Below, piece after piece: positions 1-9,534 of a stretch of 64,000 nucleotides of DNA. The stretch is from Rhodocyclales bacterium. Lineage in GTDB: Bacteria > Pseudomonadota > Gammaproteobacteria > Burkholderiales > Rhodocyclaceae. The first letter of the stretch is position 1, and each line of letters begins with the position of its first letter. The notes under the pieces were generated by a model. The model saw only the letters and a list, made by a program, of their open reading frames with translations. It made no database searches and had not been told where the DNA came from. The DNA lies in assembly GCA_016235805.1 (NCBI GenBank), contig JACRIY010000001.1, positions 25,581 to 89,580 on the forward strand, in the 5' to 3' direction. The translations under genes were made by a program, and so were the position numbers.

Positions 1-255
1 CTGGCCGGCGCCGCGTTCACCGCGGCCGATGCCTTCTTCGCCCCGGTCGCCTTCCGCTTCCGCAGCTACGGCGTCGCGCCGGGCGGTGCCGCCGGCGACT
101 ATGCGGCCCGCCTGCTGGACCACCCGGCGCTGCGCGAATGGGAAGCCGCCGCCCTGGCGGAAGATTTCCGCGATCCGTCGCATGAAGACGAACTGGCGCG
201 GATCGGCACCGTGACCGCCGACCTGCGCGCCGTACCGCCGACGCCGACTCCTTGA
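1..255 (+). CDS. Glutathione S-transferase, C-terminal part (5' end outside window)
   Basis: This is an 84-codon open frame running in from the left edge and ending in TGA at 253-255. The residues FTAADAFFAPVAFRF, followed by a Tyr-Ala-Ala-Arg-Leu-Leu helix and a Trp-Glu-Ala-Ala-Ala segment, match the all-helical C-terminal domain of GST-fold proteins. The glutathione-binding thioredoxin-like half lies outside the window, so substrate and subclass cannot be judged. The stop codon overlaps the ATG of trhP (TGATG), implying translational coupling. The last codons (A-V-P-P-T-P-T-P) are encoded by a copy of the 26-bp dispersed repeat, so the native C-terminus may have been replaced. Confidence 0.7.
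   Translation: MAGAAFTAADAFFAPVAFRFRSYGVAPGGAAGDYAARLLDHPALREWEAAALAEDFRDPSHEDELARIGTVTADLRAVPPTPTP
228..254 (-). repeat. 26-bp dispersed repeat, copy A
   Basis: Slightly degenerate copy, in reverse orientation relative to the core GTCGGCGCTGGCGNCACGG. It covers the last codons of the GST gene and reaches the trhP start codon. Confidence 0.5.
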
Positions 256-1595
256 TGAAGACTCCCGAACTGCTGGCCCCGGCCGGCTCGCTGTTGATGG
301 CGCGCACCGCGCTGGATTTCGGCGCCACGGCGATCTACGCCGGCCAGCCGCGTTACAGCCTGCGGGTGCGCAATAACGATTTCGGCAGCCTGGACAAGCT
401 TGCCGAGGGCATCGCGCTGACCCACGCGCGCGGCGGCAGCTTCTACCTCGTCAGCAACATCCTGCCGCACAACGCCAAGCTCAAGACCTACCTCGACGAC
501 ATGGCGCCGGTCATGGATCTCAAGCCCGACGCGCTGATCATGGCCGACCCCGGCCTGATGATGATGATCCGCGAGCGCTGGCCGCAGATGCCGATCCACC
601 TCTCGGTGCAGGCCAACACGGTTAACCACGCCGCAGTGAAGTTCTGGCGCAGTGCCGGCGTCACGCGCGTAATCCTGTCGCGCGAACTCTCGCTCGACGA
701 AGTCGCCGAGATCCGCCAGGAATGCCCCGACACCGAGCTTGAAGTCTTCGTCCATGGCGCGCTGTGCATCGCCTATTCGGGGCGCTGCCTGCTCTCCGGC
801 TACTTCAACCACCGCGATCCCAACCAGGGCAGCTGCACCAATTCCTGCCGCTGGGACTACAAAGTCCATGAGGGAAGCGAAGACGACTCGGGCGACGTTT
901 CACTCGCCGTACCGCGAGCGCCGACTCTTGCCGCCGCACCGTCGACGCTGCGCCGCCCCGGCGCCTGGCTGATCGAGGAGCGCGAGCGCCCCGGCGAGTA
1001 CATGCCGATCGAGGAAGACGAGCACGGCAGCTACATCCTCAACTCCAAGGACCTGCGCGCCATCGAGTACGTGGCGAAGCTGGCCGAGATCGGCGTCGAC
1101 TCGCTGAAGATCGAGGGCCGCACCAAGTCGCCCTACTACGTCGCGCGCTCCTGCCAGAGCTACCGCCAGGCGATCGACGATGCCGTCGCCGGGCGGCCCT
1201 TCGATTCGCGGCTGGTCGGCCAGCTCGACGGCCTGGCCAATCGCGGCTACACCGCCGGCTTCTACGAGCGCCGCCCCGACCGCGACTACCAGAACTACCT
1301 GCGCGGCAGTTCCGAATCCAGCCGCAGCCAGTACGTCGGCGACGTCACCGGCTACGGCGCCGACGGCCTGGCCGAGATCGCGGTGAAGAACCATTTCGAG
1401 GTGGGCGACCGCATCGAGATCATCCGTCCCGCCGGCAACCTCGAACTCGTCATCGACGCCATGCTGGATCGCGAAGGCGCGCCGGCCACGGTCGCCGCGG
1501 GCAGCGGCCACGTGGTGCGCATCGCCCTGCCGGCGGGCTGCGAAGGCGCCTTCGTGGCGAAGTACCTCGCGCCGGCGCAGGGCGCCGCGGCATGA
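255..1595 (+). CDS. trhP: tRNA 5-hydroxyuridine(34) synthase TrhP (YegQ-type, U32 family)
   Basis: The 446-residue product matches the YegQ/TrhP family (about 450 residues), which uses prephenate and an iron-sulfur cluster to hydroxylate U34 of tRNAs. The opening PELLAPAGSLLMAR, the HGALCIAYSGRCLLSGY block and the DPNQGSC-x3-C block are diagnostic. Cluster ligands are C171, C178, C194 and C198. The family was long called 'U32 peptidase', but no protease function is implied. ATG at 255 is preferred over an adjacent TTG at 252. A variable loop around residues 217-230 is encoded by a dispersed-repeat copy. The stop overlaps the next gene by 4 bp. Confidence 0.9.
   Translation: MKTPELLAPAGSLLMARTALDFGATAIYAGQPRYSLRVRNNDFGSLDKLAEGIALTHARGGSFYLVSNILPHNAKLKTYLDDMAPVMDLKPDALIMADPGLMMMIRERWPQMPIHLSVQANTVNHAAVKFWRSAGVTRVILSRELSLDEVAEIRQECPDTELEVFVHGALCIAYSGRCLLSGYFNHRDPNQGSCTNSCRWDYKVHEGSEDDSGDVSLAVPRAPTLAAAPSTLRRPGAWLIEERERPGEYMPIEEDEHGSYILNSKDLRAIEYVAKLAEIGVDSLKIEGRTKSPYYVARSCQSYRQAIDDAVAGRPFDSRLVGQLDGLANRGYTAGFYERRPDRDYQNYLRGSSESSRSQYVGDVTGYGADGLAEIAVKNHFEVGDRIEIIRPAGNLELVIDAMLDREGAPATVAAGSGHVVRIALPAGCEGAFVAKYLAPAQGAAA
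905..930 (-). repeat. 26-bp dispersed repeat, copy B (inside trhP)
   Basis: Differs from the consensus at about two positions and is read in frame in trhP as V-P-R-A-P-T-L. It falls in a loop between the cysteine cluster and the conserved RPGEYMP segment, where the family is variable. Confidence 0.65.
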
Positions 1596-1861
1596 GCAAG
1601 CTGCTCGAAGTCCGCATCCCGATCTACCCCGACTGCTGGGAAACCTGCGGCAGCTGCGCCCAGGGCGACGTCACGGTGGAGGAAGTGCTGGTCAAGCCCG
1701 GCGACATGGTGCAGTTCGACGACAACGTCATTACCCTGGAAACCGGAAAGGTCGCGCTCGACATCCAGTCACCCCATGCCGGGCGCGTGGTCGAGGTGTT
1801 CGTCGAGGCCGGGCAGGAAGTCGCAGAAGGGGCGCTGATCCTTACGCTGGAAACTGCCTAG
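1592..1861 (+). CDS. Stand-alone lipoyl/biotinyl-like domain protein with N-terminal cysteine motif
   Basis: This 89-residue protein is almost entirely one biotinyl/lipoyl-carrier fold. VEEVLVKPGDMVQFDDNVI leads to the hairpin motif ETGKVALDI, whose Lys53 is in the position normally lipoylated or biotinylated. The second half (SPHAGRVVEVFVEAGQEV) completes the quasi-symmetric barrel. Unusually, the first strand is followed by C15-x3-C19-x2-C22, which is not part of ordinary carrier domains and could bind metal or act in redox. The ATGA overlap with trhP suggests stoichiometric production. No 2-oxoacid dehydrogenase or carboxylase subunits are nearby, so the carrier role is unknown. The fold is confident; modification and function are inferred. 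Confidence 0.75.
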   Translation: MSKLLEVRIPIYPDCWETCGSCAQGDVTVEEVLVKPGDMVQFDDNVITLETGKVALDIQSPHAGRVVEVFVEAGQEVAEGALILTLETA

Positions 1862-2141
1862 CGGCGGGCGCCGGATCAGATCGGAGGATAGCGCTTCTGC
1901 GAAGGAGCATTCGTCGCACGCCAGGTCCGACCCCGTGGAGCCTGTCGGCCGGCAGGGATTGCAGAGCCTCCGCACCAACAGCTGACTGCAATTCGCCGCG
2001 CCGGGGCGGGCGCTAACCCGCGTGAGTTCCCGGTCTGACAGAAACTGTTGAGGTTGGTCAACCTACGGGTCGAATGAAGGCTGATAATCGTTTCAGGTAT
2101 ATCGACGTCCAAGGATATACAGCGAAGCGGTAGCCAAGACC

Positions 2142-4412
2142 ATGAACCTGATCGATCCACGCACGGCAATAGTCCTGGCCTGCTGCATATGCGCCCTGAT
2201 GAGCCTGCTGTTCTTCTCCTTGCGGCGCAGGTACCCTTCAACCATCCACGGTCTGGGTGAATGGTCGTTGGCAATGCTGATGTTTTTTGCCGGCGGCATC
2301 CTGTTTGCCGGCTATGGCATCTTTCCTGATTACGTCGCCACGCTGGCCATCCTGATGATACTGTCAGGCCTGACAATCGCCTACATGGGTACCCAAAGGT
2401 TTTTTGGCGTCGTCCCCAATACTTCCCTCTATGTCTTCCTGCTGGGGATCGTGCTGGGCGCGCTGACCTGGTTCCTGCTGCTCGATCCAAATCCCTTCGC
2501 CCGACTGCGCATTTCCAATACGGCAATGAGCTGGCTGTTCATTGCGCATGCCTATCTGATTCACCGACAGCCGGAAAGGACATTCGCCAGACTGTTTGCC
2601 TCGGGCGTGCTGGTCATGATGGCGCTCACCCAGGTTCTTCGCTTCGTCACCTCATTCACGGCGCCGGAGAGCACTTATCTGTTCGACAAGTCGCTGGAGA
2701 ACCTGATCTACATCACCAGCTTTGCCTTCGGTGCGCTGCTGTTCTCCACCAGCGCGGTGCTACTGGTCTCCGAACGCGTGCTGGACGAACTCGAAACCCA
2801 TCGCCGGCACCTGGAAGAACTGGTGGAAAAGCGCACGTCGGAGTTGCTCGCCACCGAGGCCAAGGCGAGCCGGATACTGGAGTCGGCTGCCGACGGCCTG
2901 TTTGGCGTCGATCGCGAGGGCTTCATTACCTTCATCAATCCGGCTGGCTGCAGGACGCTGGGATATAGCGCGGACCAGGCCATCGGCCGCTCCGCACATG
3001 CCCTGTTCCATCACAGCAGGCCCGACGGCAGCCCGTACCCGGCGATTGAGTGCCCCAGCCACAACGCCGTATGCACGGGGAAAGAAATCCGTGTCGAGCA
3101 CGAGACTCTCTGGCACGCTGACGGGCACGCCGTACCGGTAATGCTCGCCATTCACCCCCTGCTCCAGAATGACGAGATCACCGGGGCCGTGACCAGCTTT
3201 GTCGACATGAGCGCGCAGGACGCCGCGGCAAAGGCGCGCGAAATTGCCCTCACGGCGGCGGAGAGTCTGGCGCGCGCGAAAAGCGAGTTTCTGGCCAACA
3301 TGAGCCATGAGATCCGGACCCCGATGAATGGCGTTCTGGGTTTCGCCGAAATCGGTTTGCGCAACCACCACGACAGCGAGAAGGCGCGCAATGCATTTGA
3401 AAAGATACTGACGTCCGGCAAACGTCTGCTCGCAGTTGTCAGCGAGATCCTCGACTATTCGAAGATCGAGGCCGGCAAGCTTCGCGTTCAACCGGTCGAC
3501 ATGTCTATCTCTGAAACAGTTCAGGGCGCGCTTGAAACCGTCGCCGAACTGGCGCGAGCCAAGAAGCTGGAGCTGCGGCTCGAGCTGGCTCCCGATTTGC
3601 CCCAGAGATGTATCAGCGATCCCGCGCGCGTCGGCCAGGTGCTTCTCAACCTGTTGTCCAATGCAGTGAAGTTCACTGAAACAGGCCACGTTGCACTGTC
3701 GGCGTCGCGCGAGGGGACCCAACTCGTAATTCGAGTCACGGATACCGGCATCGGCATCGACGAAACCAAGCATGAGGAAATCTTCAATCCCTTCCAGCAG
3801 GCCGATAGCTCGAGTACCCGCCAGTTCGGCGGAACCGGACTGGGGCTGGCCATCTGCAAGCGCATTGCCGACTTGCTGCAAGGTGACTTGAGCGTCGAAA
3901 GCAAAATCGGGACGGGTAGCACATTCACATTTCGCCTGCCTTTGGTCGAGGCCCCTGCCGCTGCAGATGGGCCCGTCGGGGACGGCCTGGGCGACGAAGT
4001 CGCCCCCGACCATCCGCTGACCGGCATTTCCATCCTGGTGGCCGAGGATGACGAGATCAACCAGATGCTGCTGGAGGCTAACCTGACCGCGGACGGAGCG
4101 CAGGTGGCAATGGTGGGCAACGGCCGGGAAGCTGTCGAGCGCGTCGTTCGCGAGGGACCGGAGGCCTACGACATCGTGCTGATGGACATCCAGATGCCGG
4201 AAATGGACGGCTACGAAGCGACACGCCTGATAAGGGAACTGGCACCCAGGCTGCCGATCGTCGGCCAGACCGCCCACGCTCTGGGTGAGGATCGCACCAA
4301 ATGCCTCGCGGCCGGCATGGTTGCGCATATCGCAAAGCCCTTCTTGTCGACTGAACTGGCGAAGCTGGTAAAGCAGGTAGTCTCAGCCGCACGGGACAAA
4401 GAGCAAGGTTGA
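2142..4412 (+). CDS. Hybrid sensor histidine kinase (multi-TM sensor, PAS, HisKA, HATPase, receiver)
   Basis: The 756-residue inner-membrane kinase starts with six to seven hydrophobic helices (about 5-225) without a large periplasmic loop, resembling MASE-type membrane sensors. A short coiled coil, a PAS domain (about 245-360), HisKA with phospho-acceptor His389 in SHEIRTPMNG, an ATPase domain with N, G1 (DTGIGI) and G2 (GTGLGL) boxes, and a receiver with Asp682 in LMDIQMPEMDG follow. There is no Hpt domain, so it must pass phosphate to a separate protein or act through its own receiver. No response regulator is adjacent. The signal cannot be deduced. A 280-bp gap with no recognisable gene precedes it. 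Confidence 0.88.
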   Translation: MNLIDPRTAIVLACCICALMSLLFFSLRRRYPSTIHGLGEWSLAMLMFFAGGILFAGYGIFPDYVATLAILMILSGLTIAYMGTQRFFGVVPNTSLYVFLLGIVLGALTWFLLLDPNPFARLRISNTAMSWLFIAHAYLIHRQPERTFARLFASGVLVMMALTQVLRFVTSFTAPESTYLFDKSLENLIYITSFAFGALLFSTSAVLLVSERVLDELETHRRHLEELVEKRTSELLATEAKASRILESAADGLFGVDREGFITFINPAGCRTLGYSADQAIGRSAHALFHHSRPDGSPYPAIECPSHNAVCTGKEIRVEHETLWHADGHAVPVMLAIHPLLQNDEITGAVTSFVDMSAQDAAAKAREIALTAAESLARAKSEFLANMSHEIRTPMNGVLGFAEIGLRNHHDSEKARNAFEKILTSGKRLLAVVSEILDYSKIEAGKLRVQPVDMSISETVQGALETVAELARAKKLELRLELAPDLPQRCISDPARVGQVLLNLLSNAVKFTETGHVALSASREGTQLVIRVTDTGIGIDETKHEEIFNPFQQADSSSTRQFGGTGLGLAICKRIADLLQGDLSVESKIGTGSTFTFRLPLVEAPAAADGPVGDGLGDEVAPDHPLTGISILVAEDDEINQMLLEANLTADGAQVAMVGNGREAVERVVREGPEAYDIVLMDIQMPEMDGYEATRLIRELAPRLPIVGQTAHALGEDRTKCLAAGMVAHIAKPFLSTELAKLVKQVVSAARDKEQG

Positions 4413-4490
4413 TGCACGGGCGGTGCGGGCATACCCAGGACGCACCATTGAGACCCCGATCCCGCCCTGTCGACAGGTCGAATCCATCGA

Positions 4491-5432
4491 TCAGATCAGC
4501 AGATAGCGGTTGGCCTGCTCGCGGCGCTCCAGGGCGGCGCGCGCGTCGTCGCGGCGGATCCTCGCCACCAGCACGATCCAGTGGCGGCGGTCGCGGCCGA
4601 CAAGTTCCGGAAAGCAGAGCGTGTTCGCATCGCCGCCGGTCGCCGCCGCAGGGGCGATCACCCCCATGCGGTCCACCCGCACTTCGTTCGGCTTCAGGTA
4701 AAGCCGCTCTTCGGCCGTCGCCAGCCACTTGCCGAACTCGTCGAGCAGGTGCTCCGGAGCGAGCGCCGCGATGGCCTTTTGCTGGCGCGCCTCGAGCAAG
4801 TGGCGCCTGGCGCCGTCGGCCGCGCGCTCGGCCTGCCAGGCGCTGCGCGCCTCGTGCTGCTCGCGGCGCAGTTCCTCGACGCGGGCGGCGAAGCCGCGCG
4901 CCAGGCCATCGAAGGCCGCCGCCTGCAGGCGCTGGCGGGTGGCCTCGTGCCCGGTGCCGAGCTCGGCCAGGGTGTGGTCAGCGAAATACAGCAGGCGCTG
5001 GGCCACGCCGTGCTGCACCACGTCACCATTCACGGCCATGCCGCTGGTCGCCTTTTCGCGCCGGCGCATGCCGAGCAGGGCGAAGAATTCATCGTGCATG
5101 GCATGCGCGGGGTCGGCAAGGAACTCGCGCAGTTCGCGGCTCTTGCCCAGCATGTCGGCGATGTCGTTCGGCGTCGCGAACAGCGCATGCACCAGCGGAT
5201 CGGCGGCAAAGGCGCGCGTATCGATGTCAATCGGCCCGGGGACCTGCTCCGCCAGCGCCGCGCAATGGCCCAGCGCATGGCCGACCGCCGGCGCCAGGCG
5301 TCGCTCGTAATCCGACACGGCCTTGAGCCGCGGATCGACGGCCTCCACCGCGTGCTCGATGGCCAGGCGCAACGACTTTTCCGGCGGCGGTTTCGACCCC
5401 AGCAAATGGCCGAGGCCGGATAGAATTTCCAT
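4491..5432 (-). CDS. Uncharacterised cytosolic helical protein
   Basis: This predicted soluble 313-residue protein is rich in Ala, Arg and Glu, with a long helical stretch (about 180-230) that may form a coiled coil. It has no signal peptide, transmembrane segment or recognised catalytic motif, although it ends in well-ordered-looking strands (RHWIVLVARI). I do not recognise the family. ATG at 5432 is chosen over the upstream ATG at 5453 because GGAGAG sits about 6 nt before it. The gene converges on the hybrid kinase and diverges from ccdAB. Codon use resembles the neighbours, so it is probably a resident gene. Confidence 0.6.
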   Translation of the reverse strand: MEILSGLGHLLGSKPPPEKSLRLAIEHAVEAVDPRLKAVSDYERRLAPAVGHALGHCAALAEQVPGPIDIDTRAFAADPLVHALFATPNDIADMLGKSRELREFLADPAHAMHDEFFALLGMRRREKATSGMAVNGDVVQHGVAQRLLYFADHTLAELGTGHEATRQRLQAAAFDGLARGFAARVEELRREQHEARSAWQAERAADGARRHLLEARQQKAIAALAPEHLLDEFGKWLATAEERLYLKPNEVRVDRMGVIAPAAATGGDANTLCFPELVGRDRRHWIVLVARIRRDDARAALERREQANRYLLI

Positions 5433-5535
5433 GCGTTGCTCTCCGAATGTCATGTGTGTAGGCGTTGCGAATGCGCAAGTGTCTCACGCTGCCGACGTCA
5501 TCGCACCGGCGACAATCCGGATTGACGCGCATTAT

Positions 5536-5560
5536 CGATGCGCGTAATCTGCGCGCATCG
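5536..5560. promoter_or_regulatory. Perfect 9-bp inverted repeat upstream of ccdA (probable CcdA operator)
   Basis: CGATGCGCG at 5536-5544 and CGCGCATCG at 5552-5560 are exact reverse complements separated by 7 bp, ending 17 bp before the ccdA start. Toxin-antitoxin operons are autorepressed by their antitoxin through palindromes at the promoter, so this is the likely operator. No binding data are available. Confidence 0.55.
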
Positions 5561-5577
5561 AACACGCGGAGCAGAAC

Positions 5578-5820
5578 ATGAGCACCCAGCCCAAGAAAGC
5601 CGCCAACCTGACGGTCCGCGCCGACCTGCTGGAAGAAGCCCGTGCGCGCAAGATCAACCTCTCGCAGACGCTGGAAGTGGCGCTTTCCGCCGAATTGAAG
5701 CGACAGCGCGAGGCCGAGTGGCTGGAGCAGAACAAGGAAGCGATCGAGGCGTACAACCGGCATATCGAACGGGATGGCCTGTTCTCCGACCGATTCCGCA
5801 ACTTCATGCGCGAGGATTGA
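5578..5820 (+). CDS. ccdA: CcdA-family antitoxin
   Basis: The 80-residue protein has the N-terminal ribbon-helix-helix pattern (ANLTVRADLLEEARARKINLS) that binds DNA as a dimer. A C-terminal acidic/aromatic tail (about 45-80) contains the EWLEQNKEAIEAYN and FSDRFRNFM segments that wrap around and neutralise CcdB. The length equals plasmid CcdA (72-80). Its stop overlaps the ccdB start as TGATG, the usual coupling that keeps antitoxin in excess. A perfect inverted repeat just upstream is the expected autoregulatory operator. Confidence 0.88.
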   Translation: MSTQPKKAANLTVRADLLEEARARKINLSQTLEVALSAELKRQREAEWLEQNKEAIEAYNRHIERDGLFSDRFRNFMRED

Positions 5821-6137
5821 TGGCCCACCTTGACGTTTATCGCAACCCGGACCGCAAGAGCGCGGCGATCATCCCTTTCGTGCTTGACATCCAGAGCAAC
5901 CTTCTTGACGCGCTGCCAACCTGCGTAGTGGTTCCATTGGCCCGTCCGGAGACCGTCGAGACACTTCCGATCCTGCGACTCAATCCGAAGGTCAGTGTCG
6001 ACAAGACCCGACTTATCGCGCTGACCCAGGAGCTCGCGACGGTGCCGCGCCGCCTGCTGAAGAAGCCCGTCACCAACCTTTCCCCCCAGCGCGACGAAAT
6101 CCTCGCCGCGCTGGACCTTCTTTTCACCGGTCTATAA
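5820..6137 (+). CDS. ccdB: CcdB-family toxin (DNA gyrase inhibitor family)
   Basis: This 105-residue protein matches CcdB in length and pattern: an N-terminal strand with VYRNP, the IPFVLDIQSNLLDALPTC core, VVPLARPE and a hydrophobic C-terminal helix. In plasmid F CcdB the last three residues Trp-Gly-Ile are needed to poison gyrase. Here the end is Thr103-Gly104-Leu105, so the tryptophan is missing, as in several chromosomal homologues. It may be attenuated or have another target. ettA starts 10 bp after its stop, so the module may be co-transcribed with ettA. Confidence 0.87.
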   Translation: MAHLDVYRNPDRKSAAIIPFVLDIQSNLLDALPTCVVVPLARPETVETLPILRLNPKVSVDKTRLIALTQELATVPRRLLKKPVTNLSPQRDEILAALDLLFTGL

Positions 6138-6147
6138 AGCGAACACA

Positions 6148-7812
<1,665 letters not shown>

Positions 7813-7854
7813 CGCGATCCGGGACGCAAGGCGAAGCCGCCAGGGAACATGCCC

Positions 7855-8103
7855 ATGCTCGATGCCAATACCATCGCCGTGCTCGGCCAATTCGGCATCA
7901 GCGCCGCGTCGGCCGAAGCGGCGCTGTCGGCGCTGGCCGTGCTCACCGTGGTGACTCTCGTCGCCGCCATCCCGACCGCGATCCTCGCGCGCAGGAAGGG
8001 GCGCTCCTTCGCTTTCTGGCTGGTCCTCGGCCTGTCGATTCCCGTCCTGCCGCTGCTGCTGGTCTGGCTGCTGCCGAAGCGGGCGGAGCCGCCGTCCGCC
8101 TAG
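7855..8103 (+). CDS. Small membrane protein, unknown function
   Basis: The product has about 82 residues and two hydrophobic helices (about 20-38 and 49-70) separated by a basic ARRKGR turn, predicting a small inner-membrane hairpin. ATG at 7855 is chosen because AGGGAA lies 7 nt before it; an in-frame ATG at 7849 is too close to that site. The layout (short polar start, helix, basic loop, helix, KRAEPP tail) resembles small uncharacterised proteins common near ABC-F genes in betaproteobacteria, but I cannot assign a role. It lies 42 bp after ettA in the same direction. Confidence 0.55.
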   Translation: MLDANTIAVLGQFGISAASAEAALSALAVLTVVTLVAAIPTAILARRKGRSFAFWLVLGLSIPVLPLLLVWLLPKRAEPPSA

Positions 8104-8120
8104 CGCCACGGCCCGGACGC

Positions 8121-8471
8121 ATGGACCTCGACAAGCCCGGCCGCGACGACGCGGACAGTACCGGCGACATCCCCAGCCGCTACGAAACCCTGGAAGTGAT
8201 GCGGCTGATGGGCCGCTACGTGCCCATCCTGATGCTAGGCGGCGATGCCGATGGCTACGGCGCGCGCTGGACCATACACGGCACCCAGGTGCAACCGGGC
8301 ATCGCCGGCTACCTCATGCAACAGGGCTACCTGGTCGATTCCGGCCCGACCGAAATGGGCGCGCGCAAGCTGGTCTTGACGGAAGCAGGCATTCGCTTCC
8401 GCGACGAAGGCATCGCCTGGTGGAACAGCCTCGGCATCCTGCAAAAGCTGAAGATCCGCCTCTTCGGCTAG
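8121..8471 (+). CDS. Uncharacterised small protein, winged-helix-like
   Basis: This 116-residue soluble protein begins 17 bp after the small membrane protein. The middle (GARWTIHGTQVQPGIAGYLMQQGYLVDSGPTEMGARKLVLTEAGIRFRDEG) reads like a helix-turn-helix followed by a wing, as in restriction-type or PadR-like domains where strands around KLVLTEAG form the wing. This is only pattern resemblance; no DNA target is evident. It could equally be a small adaptor. The ATG start lies in a GC-rich context without a strong ribosome-binding site. Confidence 0.55.
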   Translation: MDLDKPGRDDADSTGDIPSRYETLEVMRLMGRYVPILMLGGDADGYGARWTIHGTQVQPGIAGYLMQQGYLVDSGPTEMGARKLVLTEAGIRFRDEGIAWWNSLGILQKLKIRLFG

Positions 8472-8495
8472 GCTACCGCCGCGGTACCCGACGCC

Positions 8496-9032
8496 TCAAC
8501 TCTCGCCGATGACGACGCGGTCGGCGCCCTCCAGGCGGTATTCCGGAATCACCAGGTTGGCCGGCGCCGGCCCGGAGCGGAACACGCGACCGGCCAGGTC
8601 GAACTTCGAGGTGTGGCAGGGACAGAGGAACTCATTGCGATTGCCAGCGCCGGCGCGCAGGGCGGGCGGGCAACCCTGGTGCGTGCATTGGCCGACGGCG
8701 ACGAACAGCTCGGGACGCAGCGATCGATGCGGATTGCGGCAGGCCTCGGGCTGCAGCGAATGCAGGGACGCGGGGTCGAGCAGTTCGCTCTCGTAACCGG
8801 CCAGCCCGGCGATCTCGTCGGCGCCGCGGCGCAGGATCCACACCGCGCGCCCCTTCCATTCGACCGTGCGCAGGCGGCCCGGCGCCAGGTCGCCGACCTC
8901 GACCGGCAAAGGATTTCCCGCCGGCGGCTGCGGCCGCGTGGTGACGTACCAGGCCGTGCCGAAGCCGGCGCCCGCCACGCAAATCCCGCCGGCGAGAAGG
9001 AGGCGGCGGCGGTCGACGCGATCGGCGCTCAC
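8496..9032 (-). CDS. Rieske [2Fe-2S] protein, Tat-exported, orphan
   Basis: The 178-residue protein begins with a twin-arginine signal-anchor (RRRLLLAGG followed by a hydrophobic stretch to about 30), the topology of cytochrome bc1 Rieske subunits. Cluster ligands are visible as C116-T-H118-x2-C121 and C137-x-C139-H140. The disulfide cysteines of bc1 Rieske proteins coincide with C121 and C139. The second box reads CPCHTSKFD rather than the usual CPCHGS, a Gly-to-Thr change next to the histidine ligand that could alter potential. No cytochrome b or c1 genes are adjacent, so it may serve another quinol-oxidising or arsenite-oxidase-like complex, or complement a distant petABC. Confidence 0.85.
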   Translation of the reverse strand: MSADRVDRRRLLLAGGICVAGAGFGTAWYVTTRPQPPAGNPLPVEVGDLAPGRLRTVEWKGRAVWILRRGADEIAGLAGYESELLDPASLHSLQPEACRNPHRSLRPELFVAVGQCTHQGCPPALRAGAGNRNEFLCPCHTSKFDLAGRVFRSGPAPANLVIPEYRLEGADRVVIGES

Positions 9033-9077
9033 GGCGCGAACCTCAAAGGCCAGCGTGCCGTGCCACCGGCGACCAAA

Positions 9078-9115
9078 GGAAGTCCCTGTGGGGCGCCGGC
9101 TTTGCGGCCGCGCGC
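9078..9115 (+). repeat. GGAAGTCCCTG-type short repeat, copy 1
   Basis: A stretch starting GGAAGTCCCTGTGGGGCGCC and continuing CCGGCTTTGCGG lies between the Rieske gene and the next gene. It is almost identical to 30433-30470. The core GTCCCTGYGGGRC is self-complementary. Origin unknown. Confidence 0.5.
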
Positions 9116-9131
9116 GGCGCTTGCGCCGTCG

Positions 9132-9497
9132 CTATTGACCGACCACCGCGACATGACCGACGAACATGACAGTGGCAAAGGTACGCTGCAGCAGCTTGCT
9201 GTAAAAATTGGCCATCACCGAGCCCTCTTCGTAGCGAATCATGCTGCCCGGCTTGATGGCCATCTTCGGCGCGGCAATCCATTCGCGGGCGCCGCGATAC
9301 TCGACTTCGATGTAGGTGAAGTCGTTGGCGTCGATCGCCGTCAGCACCTTGCCCTGGTTCGGCAGTTCGGACGGCGCCGGCGGCTTGTCCGGCATCAGCA
9401 TGTCGCGCGCCTGCTCGGGCGAAGGATGGCCGGGCGGAGGCGCCGCCAGCGTCGCGGTCGCGGCGGAAAGCGCCAGCAGGAAAATGATCTGTTTCAT
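9132..9497 (-). CDS. Small exported protein (NrfJ-like pattern, tentative)
   Basis: The 121-residue protein has an N-terminal signal peptide (MKQIIFLLALSAATATLAA, cleavage near residue 19). The mature part, with VLTAIDANDFTYIEVEYRG, then WIAAP, then a glycine-led turn and MANFYSKLLQRTFATVMFV, resembles a small OB-like periplasmic family seen with NrfJ and with heme or electron-transfer genes. There are no cysteines, so it does not bind heme covalently. It lies between the orphan Rieske gene and a lipoprotein gene on the same strand, so the three may form an envelope operon. The family assignment is from pattern memory and is weak. Confidence 0.55.
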   Translation of the reverse strand: MKQIIFLLALSAATATLAAPPPGHPSPEQARDMLMPDKPPAPSELPNQGKVLTAIDANDFTYIEVEYRGAREWIAAPKMAIKPGSMIRYEEGSVMANFYSKLLQRTFATVMFVGHVAVVGQ

Positions 9498-9534
9498 GGA
9501 AGGTCCGATCGGGTTGTGGAATTCGAAGCGCCGT

